In this document: piece after piece, positions 47,741 to 58,788 of the stretch | Numbering within the stretch: the stretch's first letter is position 1 | Layout of the letters: each line of letters starts with the position of its first letter | From: Metallyticus violacea | Lineage: Eukaryota > Arthropoda > Insecta > Mantodea > Metallyticidae | Assembly (NCBI GenBank): GCA_030762175.1 | Contig: CM060841.1 | Location: 10,792,501 to 10,856,500 of the forward strand | Reading direction: 5' to 3' | DNA length: 64,000 nucleotides | The notes under the pieces: generated by a model | What the model was told of the DNA's origin: nothing | What the model saw: the letters and a program-made list of their open reading frames with translations, nothing else | Database searches by the model: none | Program-made: the position numbers and the translations under genes

Positions 47741-48274
47741 CGGTGTGGACGGAGCAACACAAATGTCGGTGATGGAAGCACTATAGAGTGAAAGTCTAAT
47801 AAATTCTAAGGCACTTTAAAAGTTACGTACTAATCCATGTCACGCAAGGGCATGTTCGAACTGTCAGGCTTAATTTTCTACACATTTCTGACATCTGGTT
47901 ATGAAATTATCCTTCTTAATTCTCTTTAATACATTAAAAAGATCTCTTGACGAATGCATAAAGTGTATGGATTCTACTAATGTATGAATTGTATTACGAC
48001 TTGGAGCTCAATCACCTTGGAATTTCTCTTCAAATAATCTCCTAGCAGCGGACTCGGTACAGATATACGAATCACAAATAAACACTCCTCATGAAACAGA
48101 ATAAATAGACCTAGTATTTACCACCTCAGCAGACTTTACTCTAGGACTAGGTGTTTCTCTCTCTCTCTCTTTCTCACTGTTCAGTCGTCACTAACTCATT
48201 GGCGAGAAACTCAAGGTCAATGCAGCAGTTCGGTAAACCTCGTCCTTCTACCTTGACTTATATAACCCAACTAA

Positions 48275-48365
48275 CCTAGAATGATGGCTTATCTGCCAAT
48301 GCAGTCCCAAGTCGCTGAATCGGTTATCAGATAATTGAATGGCTGGGTATAGGAGGCTATCTTCA
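48275..48365 (+). repeat. unassigned ~80-bp dispersed repeat, copy B
   Basis: GATGGCTTATCTGCCAATGC, then CAAGTCGCTGAATCGG, then ATCAGATAATTGAATGGCTG. It lies only about 550 bp from copy C, in the opposite orientation. Confidence 0.6.
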
Positions 48366-48481
48366 AAGGTTATTAAACAGTTACATAAACTTAATAACAG
48401 AAAATTTATAGAAACAAGAGTGCAGTACAACTCTTAATTGATTTAATATTTCTATCGATAATTTCATGAACTGAGACAAAG

Positions 48482-48483
<2 letters not shown>

Positions 48484-48530
<47 letters not shown>
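48484..48530. repeat. (AT)n microsatellite
   Basis: About 23 uninterrupted AT units, directly seen. Confidence 0.97.
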
Positions 48531-48533
<3 letters not shown>

Positions 48534-49820
48534 ATTACTGTTAGCTAATTCATATAATTTTAAACCAGGATAATGAAGCAAAATTTCATATGTCACTGCA
48601 AAAGCCTAATGAATATATTTTAAATGTTTAGGCTCTAAAACTAAATTAATGTCATCTTTGAACTACTAATCAAAACTAAGTAATGGACAAAAAATTGTTA
48701 ATCAAGTAATATAGTATTATGAAAAGTGATATAGACTATAGGCTATAATGAACAAATAAAAGTATATACCAGGCATACCAAAAGAAAATAATAATGGAAA
48801 CGCATTAAAGTTTCTAAAACATTAGCAGCACCTGCATTAACGTAACATAAATAAAACCCAAAATCAACACAATAAAAGTCTGTAAATATGACAAGATACT
48901 TGATAACTTGAAAAGGCAAAAGAAGTCAAGATTGAACCTGAAAAAAAAAAAAAAATGGACTGAATGAAAATGGAATTTCGTTCTCACTATCAGAGAAACA
49001 GCATCAGATTTTAAGCGCATTCGGTTTACGAAAAGTTATATCAGAATAGCGGGTAATGTTTGTAAAAACGTAATTGCATTCCTTAATGCTGTCTCTTGTT
49101 CCTCTCGCTTACTTCATGCTCCAGTAGCTACCTGTTTCTTACACCAGTTGCCGAAATGATTTATGAGAAATGAGTCTACTCTGTCATAAATAATGGAAAT
49201 TTAAAAACTTTGGAAAGCTTGCAAAATACCTTTATGATACTTCAAGCAGCGTTCTGGAACGATGTGCCGTGTTTTAGTTCCAGTAACGAAAAAAAAAGTT
49301 GGTATTGAAGAAACTGTATTTTCAAAGAGCAGTAGTGTTTTGATAGCGGCCTGAGTAGACAAGAGCGTCTAGAGAACTGCTCTTTCGGTTGACCAATCAT
49401 CATGAAAAAGAAGCCATCTGAACCACATTCACGGTCTGCTGCTGCACAGAGGAGTTTTTCCAGGTTCCCGAGTTTGTGGTTAGTTAAGCACCCAGCGGCC
49501 ATAGTTCCTCTCTAAAAGCTCCTATGTGACTTTGAAACTCACCGATGTAGAAGAATTCAGAGCTTCAAACTCGCTGTATGCACTTTTAAACTATATACGT
49601 TGCTCAAACGTATGTTTAAACCGAAGCCTAAAATAAATGTTGTTTCAGTTTAATTTTGGACAGTTTATAATTATAGATTGAAGGATTGTGTAAAATTAGG
49701 GTAGGCATTCTAGCAAACTTTGTTTCACAGAATTAGAAATTACAACAAATTATTGTTTGATACAGAAAACAAAGGGGAAATTCAAGGTTACATTGTTTAG
49801 TATTCAATGTTTCCATGGTT
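48531..49820. other. AT-rich stretch without recognised genes
   Basis: An 86-codon minus frame at 49242-49502 has a Cys-containing product with no recognised domain. Otherwise empty. Confidence 0.45.
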
Positions 49821-49823
49821 ATT

Positions 49824-50811
49824 TCAACACTCAGCACTCAGTGTGTCCTCCGTAAGCTGCGATGAGTTCATAACACACATGAGGCACGCTTTGCACCAAC
49901 CTCCTAATAAACATTTGTGGGGCTCTCTCCCATTCTTCAGTGAGTGCATTTGCAAGTTCTGCCAGGTTCTGTGGCACAGCAGGACACTCGCGAACAGCTT
50001 TACCAGCTTATCGCACAGATGCACAATCGGATTGAGGTCAGGACTGCATGCAGACAGTTTATTATCCGAATTTGGCATTCTTGAAGGACATCTTTGGTAT
50101 TCCGTGCTGTATGAGATTTAGCATTATCGTGCATTAGAAGAAAACTAGGACCCATATCATAATCAAAGGATAATGTCATTAATGTAAACATCAATATTCA
50201 TGCGCTGCAGAACAACGACAAGCTCTGTCCGAGACTCAATAGTAATACCAGCCCTAACCGCCTCCAAATCTGACATGTTCAATAATGTAGCTGGGCAAGA
50301 CGTTCATCAGGACGTCCCCAAACACGTGTACGACCATCACAACCCTTCAAACGAAATCTTGACTCGGCTGTAAAGAGATGAACTTTCCATTGACGGAGCT
50401 GCCAGTTGAGATGATTCTGAGCAAATCTCAGCCGAGCTTCCTTGTGCTGACGTGTCAAACGAGACGCTTGAAGGGGATTCTAGATCTCAACCCTGCATTT
50501 CTCCGTTTGTTTCTTACAGTCTGATTAGAAATCAGCACTCCAGTTGATGTTCGTACTTCATTTCGTAGATCTCTGGTTGTAAATTTGCGTCTGCGCAAAG
50601 TTGATAGGACAAGATATCTATCCTGTACTTCTGTGGTCTGCTTCTTACTCCCTTGTCTAGGCCGCCTCTTGTATCCACCTGTCTCTATATATCGCCTCGA
50701 AACCCTATGGACGACAGAAGGGCTGACAGGAAGAATCCGGGAAACAAAGTGAATAGAATGGCATTTTCAATCCGCAACTGCTTGTGCGACTAATGTTTCA
50801 TTGCTCTGCAT
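49824..50811 (-). pseudogene. Tc1-type DDE transposase relic
   Basis: Read from an ATG at 50811. The first paired-like HTH includes ILPVSPSVVHRVSRRYIETG near 50690-50745, then YKRRPRQGSKKQTT. The second HTH has TLRRRKFTTRDLRNEVR near 50570-50610. After a frameshift, LTRQHKEARLRFAQNHLNW lies near 50405-50460. The first catalytic block is WKVHLFTAESRFRLKGCDGR, with Ala in place of the first Asp. FLLMHDNAKSHTARN near 50115-50150 keeps the second Asp. After another shift, CSPDLNPIVHLCDKL near 50020-50060 has Val where Glu should complete DD34E. The frame then runs to the C-terminus at 49824. Length is close to the usual 330 residues. Inverted ends were not found. Confidence 0.87.
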
Positions 50812-51404
50812 TGGCCTCAGAGAACACAAAAAAATAATTTCCTACCACAGATTGCTATTAAAACTGTTAATTTAATCAGAGAAAACTAACAAATCCTAGA
50901 ATATCTTTATTCTAATTTTAAACAATACTTCAATAACACCTGACGGCCAAAAATCGCATGTATCAATATTTATTTTGTGGCTTTGATTTATACATGTGTT
51001 CCTCTAGTTTTTTTTTATAGTAGTGTATTTTCTAAGACAATGTCATTTTCTGCAGCAGAGTAACACATGTATACCATTTGAAAAAGCCGATAAAAGGAAA
51101 CATATCTGTCCCGGTTAATATTAACAAGTTTAAGATTGAATCTTTGAAACAAGTAAATATAGCGTATTGAGACGCTTAGGATGTTTACAGATAACGGATA
51201 TCGGTCGAGAACTAGGTAAAATTCTTATTGACTCATTCATTAGCAACCTGGCTAAATACCAGCTGAGTAGGGGTAGAAAGTAAATAAGGGAAACTATTGG
51301 AATTGTTTGAGATTGCTCAATCGGAAGACACCTACGGACGATGGGACTTTACCATTGAAATCCCATATGCCGTCTAATGAGACTGCAAACACAAGTTATT
51401 AGAG
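50812..51404. other. spacer without recognised genes
   Basis: The Tc1 5' untranslated part and end would lie here, but no matching inverted repeat was seen on the other side. The remainder is AT-rich. Confidence 0.4.
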
Positions 51405-51698
51405 TGTTTTTTTTTTTTTTTGGTGGTTTATTTATGGACGCTCATTAACATTTCAGGTCATCAGCGTCCCATTCAACTCAGAGCGTGAAACGGCCGACAA
51501 ATTTTGCTCAGAGGCTTGAGGTTCTTTTTCGTGCCGTAAATGTATGACACGGGACCCACGGCTTTACTTCCCTTCCGAAATAAGCCATACTTAGGATTTT
51601 TATGCCCGAAAAAATCCATCGGTCCTGGCCGGGTTTAAACCCGCGTTCTTGGGTGTAGGAGTCAAGTATGGTAACCATTACACCACCAGGACCGACTT
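51405..51698 (-). mobile_element. SINE1 copy with 9-bp target-site duplication
   Basis: A minus-strand copy, head GTCGGTCCTGGTGG near 51696, with A box TGGTGTAATGGTTA and B box GGGTTTAAACCC. The full body has an internal loss of about 15 bases near 51510 (CTGAAAGAGAGGCC region shortened). The 3' end is GAGCGTCCATAAATAAACC followed by an A tract. Flanked by TTATTAGAG at 51396-51404 and 51699-51707. Confidence 0.94.
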
Positions 51699-51707
51699 TT
51701 ATTAGAG

Positions 51708-52229
51708 AGTGAAACGCCTTTGTTACAATACCATCCTTTGGGAGATGTAACTCCTAAAATTATAGAATAGATTACAGAGCTCACAAAAGCTCTAGGATTA
51801 AAGAAGTGCACAAATGCATAGCGGGTGTGCATCACAGTATGAAAAGTCGACAGATTTGAGGTAAAATTTCAGAGAACTCGGCGTCAAAATGTGGAGTTTA
51901 GAAGCAGGGAACAAAGGCAGATATTTCCAGGACTGGAGAAAAATGATGAACAGCTAAATTCTCAACCTGAGATTATATCAGTTGTTCACATCTTCCAGAT
52001 CTTTGCCCTCCTGAAAAGACAGTCGGTAATGAACTGTTGGAAACGTACAAATGAAATAGACGAAGAGGTTAAAGCCTCTTCAGCATTTAAGTGGGAAAAG
52101 TCGAGTATTTCTGAGTTTTCCTATAATAGATTCTTACTTGAACAATGTGAGGGTTATTTCCAGATTGTAATAATTTGAGCACTTTCTTCTCTTATCCCAA
52201 GTTCATACGTTGAGCTGTTCTTTCCCAGT
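51708..52229. other. stretch without recognised genes
   Basis: A 95-codon plus frame at 51891-52178 has mixed charged residues and no recognised domain. The codon pattern alone does not separate it from chance. Confidence 0.4.
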
Positions 52230-52745
52230 CATAAAACTCTTTGAACAGAATATTTGCAACGCCTCCTTCCAGCTTCCCCCAGCCAACAAAACAGAGCGTT
52301 TCCTTCAACGTTCGTAGTTTCAGAGCCCCCATGCTTGCTCTTGGCGCGCGCGCCAATCACCCTCACAATCATCATGGTCGCATTGCTCCGCGTTCGCGGT
52401 CCTTTCCCCAACCTTCACTCTCCCCTCCGCATTTTCTCCCTCCCACTACAGCCTCTAATTATTGGGTCCCGGTCCCCCCTCCTTCTCACAAGATTTGGTA
52501 CACCACCAAGGAGAGATAGTAGAGGTTAGTTCGGTCGGTTGGTCGGCATGCCTAGCGTGTTGCGTGTGGGGGTGGGCGGGCCCGGCGGCCTGACCCCGCT
52601 GATGACCCGGGTTAAAACCAGTCGACAAGCTGACTCTCTTCCTAGCCTTGCTCGTTCGAGCCTTTACAGTGGAAACCTGTTTAAGATGACCACCTGGGGT
52701 CCCGGTCATCAAAGTGGTTAATTGACTGTTTCTGGCAGACGGGGA
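52230..52745. promoter_or_regulatory. CpG-rich block with palindrome (possible promoter)
   Basis: A sharply GC- and CpG-rich block in AT-rich surroundings. It contains the perfect palindrome TTGGCGCGCGCGCCAA at 52341-52356, which holds two back-to-back TTGGCGC motifs like E2F half-sites. A CT-rich tract lies at 52405-52450. A pogo-like end sequence (TACAGTGGAAACCTGTTTA, about 52666-52684) sits near its right edge. Overlapping 91- and 92-codon plus frames and a 103-codon minus frame are Pro/Arg-rich and look like composition. No exon was identified nearby. A host promoter or first-exon region is possible but not shown. Confidence 0.35.
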
Positions 52746-53170
52746 AAAGAAGCAAAGCATCCGCATGAATGGGGTGGTTGGGGGAAAAAATATATTTTAG
52801 ACTTTTACGTGCATTTCAGACAGGCGTAAGGAATTCTTTTTAAAATACTGTTAAAAACAGCCTTTGTTCCTTTAAAGGGCGGTCCGCAAACTTTTGGAAA
52901 CAGCGGAATGTTTTCAAAGTTTGAGACCTCAGGTTGAACAACATTATGGGGTTTCCTTGTATAATTAAGAGACTAGTTACACTACTGAAGAGGAATTCAT
53001 AAAAAAAGACAATAAATTTTAAAAAAATAAATAAAACCACTATAATTGTTCCAGCTTGCATTTTCACCTACCAACAGAAATATTTATCTTCTATGTATTT
53101 GATTTATTTAAAAGTTGCATATCTCATAAAAACAGAAGCCAACTGGAGTTAGATGACAAAGTGTAAGAAC
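52746..53170. other. AT-rich spacer, nothing recognised
   Basis: No motif or repeat match seen. Confidence 0.5.
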
Positions 53171-53225
53171 GAGGGTCGTTTTGAAAGTAATGCCTCCTAA
53201 GTAAGTGACCATCATTCTTTACGTA
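53171..53225 (+). repeat. possible solo mariner end
   Basis: CGAGGGTCGTTTTGAAAGTA followed by ATGCCTCC resembles the inverted end of a different mariner group. No partner end or coding part was found before the next element starts at 53226. Confidence 0.4.
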
Positions 53226-53562
53226 CCGAGGGTTCCAAAAAATACATACATACTTTCAAAGTAGATATCTGTTTAATATATTTCAAAGTTGTACCGAAAA
53301 ACAACAGTAATGTGTAGTGTGATGTTCTGTAAACAGATGTGCCTCACATTACGTTATGCTAGCGTTGCTACAGCAAAATGGAGCAAAGATTATCGTTTGA
53401 ACAGCGAAAAGTAATTTTGAAGTGATATTGGAAAACCAGAATGTTGTTGAAGTTCAAAGGCATTGGAGACATGTGTACAGAACAGAACCGCCAACGCGAG
53501 TAACAATTGCACGCATTCGAGACAAATTTGAGACTTTGGTCAATTTTGCTTTGTTTCTGAGT
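53226..53562 (+). mobile_element. truncated mariner-family fragment, sister of the 33-kb element
   Basis: TA precedes CCGAGGGTTCCAAAAAA, the same kind of end as the 33285-33985 element. The 5' leader (TGTAGTGTGATGTTCTGTAA and on) matches it base for base over long stretches. From an ATG at 53378 the frame reads MEQRLSFEQRKVILK, a TGA, then YWKTRMLLKFK in one phase; the phase with ENQNVVEVQRHWRHVYRT continues to RIRDKFET. Similarity stops near 53562. There is no catalytic core or second end. Confidence 0.85.
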
Positions 53563-53852
53563 TATAGTCATTTATGGTGTACCGATAAAAAAGCCACTTC
53601 TATATTGAAATTGTTGCTCATTATTTTTTACACAATATCTGTGTAAATTAAATTAAATTACAACTTACACGACTTTTTTCCTATTTATCGACTGCTTTAC
53701 CCTTTCGAATATTTTAAATATCTGCCGCATCTGCTAATATCCTTCTGCAAGTTGCTGGCGAAGAAAGTTGCTGTCTTGAATACACAATGGCAGTTAAATT
53801 GTCCCATTGGTAAAAATTTTGTAGATTGGGGTTGGAAGATAGAATAAGTCAT

Positions 53853-53962
53853 AACCGCCATGGCTGACCGAGGTCGTTAAGGAGCGGACTCATGAGCGGG
53901 AGGTCTGGGATTCGAATCCCGCCAAGACTGTCCTCCCTGAAGCATTAAAAAAAAAAAAAAAA
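53853..53962 (+). mobile_element. SINE2 head-only copy with A tail
   Basis: ACCGCCATGGCTGACCGAGG, GTCGTTAAGGAGCGG, B box GGGATTCGAATCCC and CCAAGACTGTCCTCCCTGA, then almost directly a run of 16 A. Only the tRNA-like head is present. Either the body was deleted, or a short head transcript was copied. Confidence 0.88.
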
Positions 53963-54370
53963 GGCATAAGGTTGGTTCCCAAAGACTTATTAATTTGTTT
54001 GGGAATTGCTGATTTAAAATTTCTCACGCAGCGAGGACAAAATTAGGGATGTCCACATACAGATTTCTTTGTATTTTAGCTTTTTAGTTTTCAGTATACA
54101 AACGTCTTGCTTTATTTGCTTTTCAGGCCCGTCTGTACATAAAGCACATAGCTACTACTTCCTGATTAGATTAGTCCGTTACAACCAGTAGCCGTACTGT
54201 AATTGGTAATTACATTCTATGATTGTGAATGCAATAGTTAATTTGTTTATTGTGCTATTATAACTGTAATCATGTGGTTTAAAATACAAGCTGCTTGTTT
54301 TTAGGATATCTACCAACTTCCCAGAGCTTTCCTCCAAGTTTTTATACTCTGTATAAGTTAATTAGTTATT
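53963..54370. other. AT-rich spacer, nothing recognised
   Basis: No gene or repeat recognised. Confidence 0.5.
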
Positions 54371-54386
54371 AAATATTCAATAGAAA

Positions 54387-54677
54387 GTCGGTCCTGGTGG
54401 TGTAGTGGTTACCATACTTGCCTCCTATACCCAAGATCGCGGGTTCGAACCCGGCCAGGACCGATGGATTTTTTCGGGCGTAAAAATCCTAAGTATGGCT
54501 TCCTTCGGAAGAGAAGTAAAGCCGTGGGTCCCGTGTCGTACATTTACGGCACGAAAAAAAACCTCAAGCCTGAAAGAGAGGCCTCTGAGCAAAATTTGTA
54601 GGCCGTTTCACACCCTGATTTGAATGGGACGCTGATGACCTGAGATGTTAAACAGCGTCCGTAAATAAACAAATAAA
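54387..54677 (+). mobile_element. SINE1 copy with long target-site duplication
   Basis: A full-length copy: GTCGGTCCTGGTGG, A box TGGTGTAGTGGTTA, B box GGGTTCGAACCC, body, and tail CGTAAATAAACAAATA. Flanked by AAATATTCAATAGAAA (54371-54386) and AAATATTCAACAGTAAA (54678-54694), about 14 bases with few differences. The pol III boxes are near consensus. Confidence 0.96.
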
Positions 54678-54678
54678 A

Positions 54679-55430
54679 AATATTCAACAGTAAATTGTTT
54701 TGCAAACAGGCTGCCTTACACGACCTGTAGCATGCTGTCAAGCTTTGCAAGTGCTAGAGGAATGGTAAGGACTTCTGAATGAGTAACCGGCAGAGTAGAA
54801 TTTATGAAACGTAGGCATGACGAGGAGCTGCGCATCGCATAGTAAGCTGCTGGCAACAACGTGGAACGTGAATGAATGACAACGGTTCTATGACCGTTAA
54901 AAGCAATTGCATCACCCATTTTAGCGGAAATAGTCCCTTCTTCCGCTTCCTCTTCTCCAAAGTTATCTTCTTAGCCTGTGCTTCTGTTTTCATAGGTAGG
55001 CCATCTGCTACTTTTTGGTAGCATCCGGCATTGTTCGAATTGATGCAGATGCTCTTTCTTAGCTTCGATATAATTGAACAACAAGCGCTCGTTCCAATCT
55101 TATGCTTGAACATAAAATCTCCTTCCATTCCCTTACGTTCCCGTTCAAAAGCCTGCGTACCCCCCCCCCCTCTAGTGTATCGCCTCTCGCTTCGTATATC
55201 GTCCTTTCCTCGAACCTACAATATAGTTTTACCGTCTCTCGTCGCCGAACACATTTCTATTCACCGCCATTCAGCGTGTCAGTTTCCAGAATCTAGAACT
55301 CTCTTCCTCCTGAAAGTTGAGATTGTCGGACAGTAAATCAACTTTCTAATTATATTTAAAACTGCAGTGCATATATGTAATTTGATATTTTCTGCATTTT
55401 ATATAAAACTATGTGTGTTTTAATCTGTAT
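54679..55430. other. stretch without recognised genes
   Basis: Open frames on both strands (54802-55128 minus, 55031-55336 plus) overlap and have no recognised domain. An 11-C tract lies at 55160-55170. Confidence 0.45.
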
Positions 55431-55439
55431 TTTTGCAGG

Positions 55440-55495
55440 TTTTTCCGCCTGGTAGAGTGGAAGAGAAGGCCCCATAATCTAACTCTTGCCAAGGT
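55440..55495 (+). other. splice-site-flanked 54-bp segment or retroposon 3' tail
   Basis: The segment is preceded by TCTGTATTTTTGCAG, a good 3' splice site, and followed by CCAAGGTAAGTAAAT, a near-perfect 5' splice site. It would be a small exon. One frame is open (FFRLVEWKRRPHNLTLAK). However, GGTAGAGTGGAAGAGAAGGC and CTAACTCTTGCCAAG resemble a 3' tail motif that I recall from arthropod retroposons, so the exon reading may be misleading. Confidence 0.35.
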
Positions 55496-58400
55496 AAGTA
55501 AATGAACGTATAAATGTTTTTCCTTAAAAATGAAGGCGTTATTATCCATCATTCTTCCTCCCCAGCTTTTTCTGATATTTATTATATGAATTGCATCGGA
55601 ATATCTGTGTTACTTGCTCGACAGAGCAACAACATACCTTCATGCAAATAATTTTTTACTGAACGGCCACTATTTATTATTCTTCCTTTCCTGTTCTTCT
55701 TTCCTCATAAATTTGATATATAAAACTTTTTGTTTAGGCATTTCTTCTTTTGCTCGAATATCATTAAATAGCATTGCGCTTAATTTAAGGCAAGGCTAAA
55801 CTGAACTTTAAGTATAAAGTTAAATATTTTCGTTTCTATGTACTATGATTTATGTATTGAAAGACTTATGTTAACATGCAATATATATAGTAATATTTAT
55901 CACAAAAATCGTTGAAATTAACACTAATAATATTTGAAGAAATATTGCAATGAAACTCAAAACATTTTTACAATAAAATTATGAATAAAAAGAATAAACG
56001 TTTAAAATGGTTGGTATTGGATAAGCTGTGGTAAATATTTTCATTATGAAATATTTTGAATGTTTATTATAAATGCATAATCAAAGATTATTATTCCAAA
56101 ATTTATGTATTTATCAACATATAAACACATTTAATACGCATGCATAATAATAGATTTGAGAAATATTAATATTTCAGTATAGACATCTTTATCTCCTTCC
56201 CCTGCGTCCTTTCCCCTTGTTTCTCTTAGTTCCTTTTCCTGCTTTCTGTCCACCATTGTTTTCTTCTCTTAAAACCTATCAACTTTACCTTCTTATTTTA
56301 CTTTTTTGCAGCGTGTTTCGATTTTGGCTTTATTGTTGAATATTACAAGATGATAAATGATAAATGAGACAAACTAAATTAAAGTTGTCATTGAAAGCTA
56401 CTTTTAACATACTCTAAAGCAGGGTCTAGAGATTTTCAACCTTCATTACTTAATTTCAAAGGGGCAGGCAGGATTCCAAGGCAGTCATAAAATAAAATCA
56501 TTGCTAGATAACATACTGTGATCCTTTACTGCTGTGCTTTACGGGAACAGTAGCAAACCTTGTCATAAAGTATAAACAATTAGGTAATTGTCAGCAGCGA
56601 TGTGCTCAATTTTTGCACTACACTACAGTATTGTCATATAATGAACACACTACACCTAAGTTTTTATGATTCTGTTCATCTTTCTTCCTTTCCGTTGGGC
56701 GTGTCGTTTATTTGACCTTATTACACAGAATAACGAGAAGAAACAAAGGAAAAGAAACATAGGAAAACAAAGAAGCAACCAGGGGTCATGACAACCAAAA
56801 ATAGAATTTAGAGGAGGAGAAAGAGGACAAACATAAGCAGAGAGAGAAGAAAATGAAGAAAGAACAACAATTTTCTTTGACTGCTAATGCCTTAAAAGTA
56901 GGCAATCGCTTTCAAATAACAAAAAGGAATATTTATATTTCTTAAAACAAAAGACACCTGCTATGCATATGGTTATATAATCTTTCAGTCACAGAACAAA
57001 TTAATATGGCAACACGGCTACCTTGATCGTCTAAAACAAACAACTTTTATTGATTTATTTTGTGCTAATTTTGTTAAATTTTAGTAAATCACAAAAACAC
57101 AGATTAAAATATTGCGTACAACATGTTTATAAATGGAGCGTGCGGCCATGCTGTAGTTTTACCCAATCAAGTTGTGTAAATAGCGTATTTTAATACATGC
57201 TCTCTAAATTGGTTGCTTTGGAGACGGATAAAGAATCAGAAAGCAGCATTTAAGGAAATAGCCATTATATTACAGTAAATAAAAAGCATATTTTTATGTC
57301 AGAAATTACTTGTAAGTATGAAAAACTAACCTTGACACACGGAAATGAACATTACAAGAAATTCATTATTGCAATTGTATCGCTATTTGCGTGGCCCTAA
57401 TCTAAATTACTTCAAAATTATCTTTTAGCTGTAGAACACGTTTTAAAATGCTTTATAAGTAATATTGAAAAATTTTAATAAATATTATGTATGCAAAATT
57501 ATATAAAGATATAAAATCATTTAACTGGTGGCCCTCTTGCTTCTTATTTTTAAATGAATGTGCATTTACCTTGCAGTACAAGGTTTTTTTAGACGAACAA
57601 ATAAAGGGAATGTTGGTACCTAAGGTAGAAAAGGGTATTTTATTAAATTGCGTTTTTGGTTTACTTTGTGATATTGCAGAGAAGCGTGCGTGCATTTAAA
57701 ATGTAGCATGTGATACAAAACTGTCCTGTGTCAACAAATTACAAAGTTGAAACAAAAAACTGAACTTTTTCGTTACTTAATTACTCGGAGTTTGGAGCAG
57801 AGCCTTCCAAAATTCTTTTCCAGAGATTTTAACAGGTTTTCCTAACCCATTGGGAAATGTTGCATGGCTATTGATCATGGAAACAAAGAGCTCGAAACAT
57901 CATCCTGTGACCTGAGCAAATGGCATGGAACAAGAACTGAAAGAAGGTAAAAGGTGACAACAGAATCTTATGCAACAGAAGAAGAAATAAAAGTTAATGA
58001 TGGAAAATGTGCGGACCAGAAGTAAAAGAAAAGTAAGAAAGAGAAAAATGGTAGAAAGAACACAAGACGCAAGGGAGTAGGATGAATGTGAAGAACAAAA
58101 CGTGATAAAGAGTACAATAATGAGAAAAGAACATCCTGTGCTGATCCACTTGCAGATATCTACAATGTTGGTATGTACGTTAGAGAGCTTAAACGTAGCC
58201 ATTAACAAAAAAGAAAATGAAAAAGCTAACCGCACTTTGAAGATATAATGAAAAATGTCTAGATAAGTTTCCTTTTTAATTAAATTCCACTTTGGCATAC
58301 TTGCACGTAGGGCAGCCGGATCCCGCATTTTGCCATGTGTGTGTGTGTCTATGTGCGCGCGCGTTTAGCACATACCCTTCCGACAAGTCAAGGAAACCGC

Positions 58401-58788
58401 TATGAACACCTAAAGCTTGATGTCTATTATTAGAGCAGCGATGCGTGGCTTCAGCTTCCCTCTTAAGTCTAAAGGTTACTGACCAAATGCTCTTTAACGA
58501 AAGCAAGACTCGTGAATTAATGAAAAAATTTAACAGTTCAAAAGATATCTATACATTTTTTTTTTTCCGTTTTCAAACAAATGTAGCGCTGTCCATATTT
58601 ATGTGTTTATGGATTTATGTTTGTTCACAAGAACCCCAAAATCCAAAATTACTGATTTTACATAAAAGCAGATTCTTTTTGTTAATTTTTCCATTTGAAC
58701 TGTCAAAGGTCATTTTTATATTCCTACTACTGTATATATACACGTGTTAATAAACTACACCAAAATAATTTCAGAGTATTTTTAATAG
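55496..58788. other. AT-rich stretch without recognised genes
   Basis: About 3.3 kb of AT-rich DNA. The longest open frame (142 codons, 57900-58328, minus) is hydrophobic and comes from a purine-rich strand; it has no recognised domain. A short GT/GCGC run lies near 58339-58363. No repeat copies were seen. Confidence 0.5.

Noticed and set aside
57900..58328. 142-codon hydrophobic minus frame that could suggest a membrane protein
   Set aside because: It is the complement of a purine-rich AT-biased strand; T-rich codons give hydrophobic residues by default and no motif is present.
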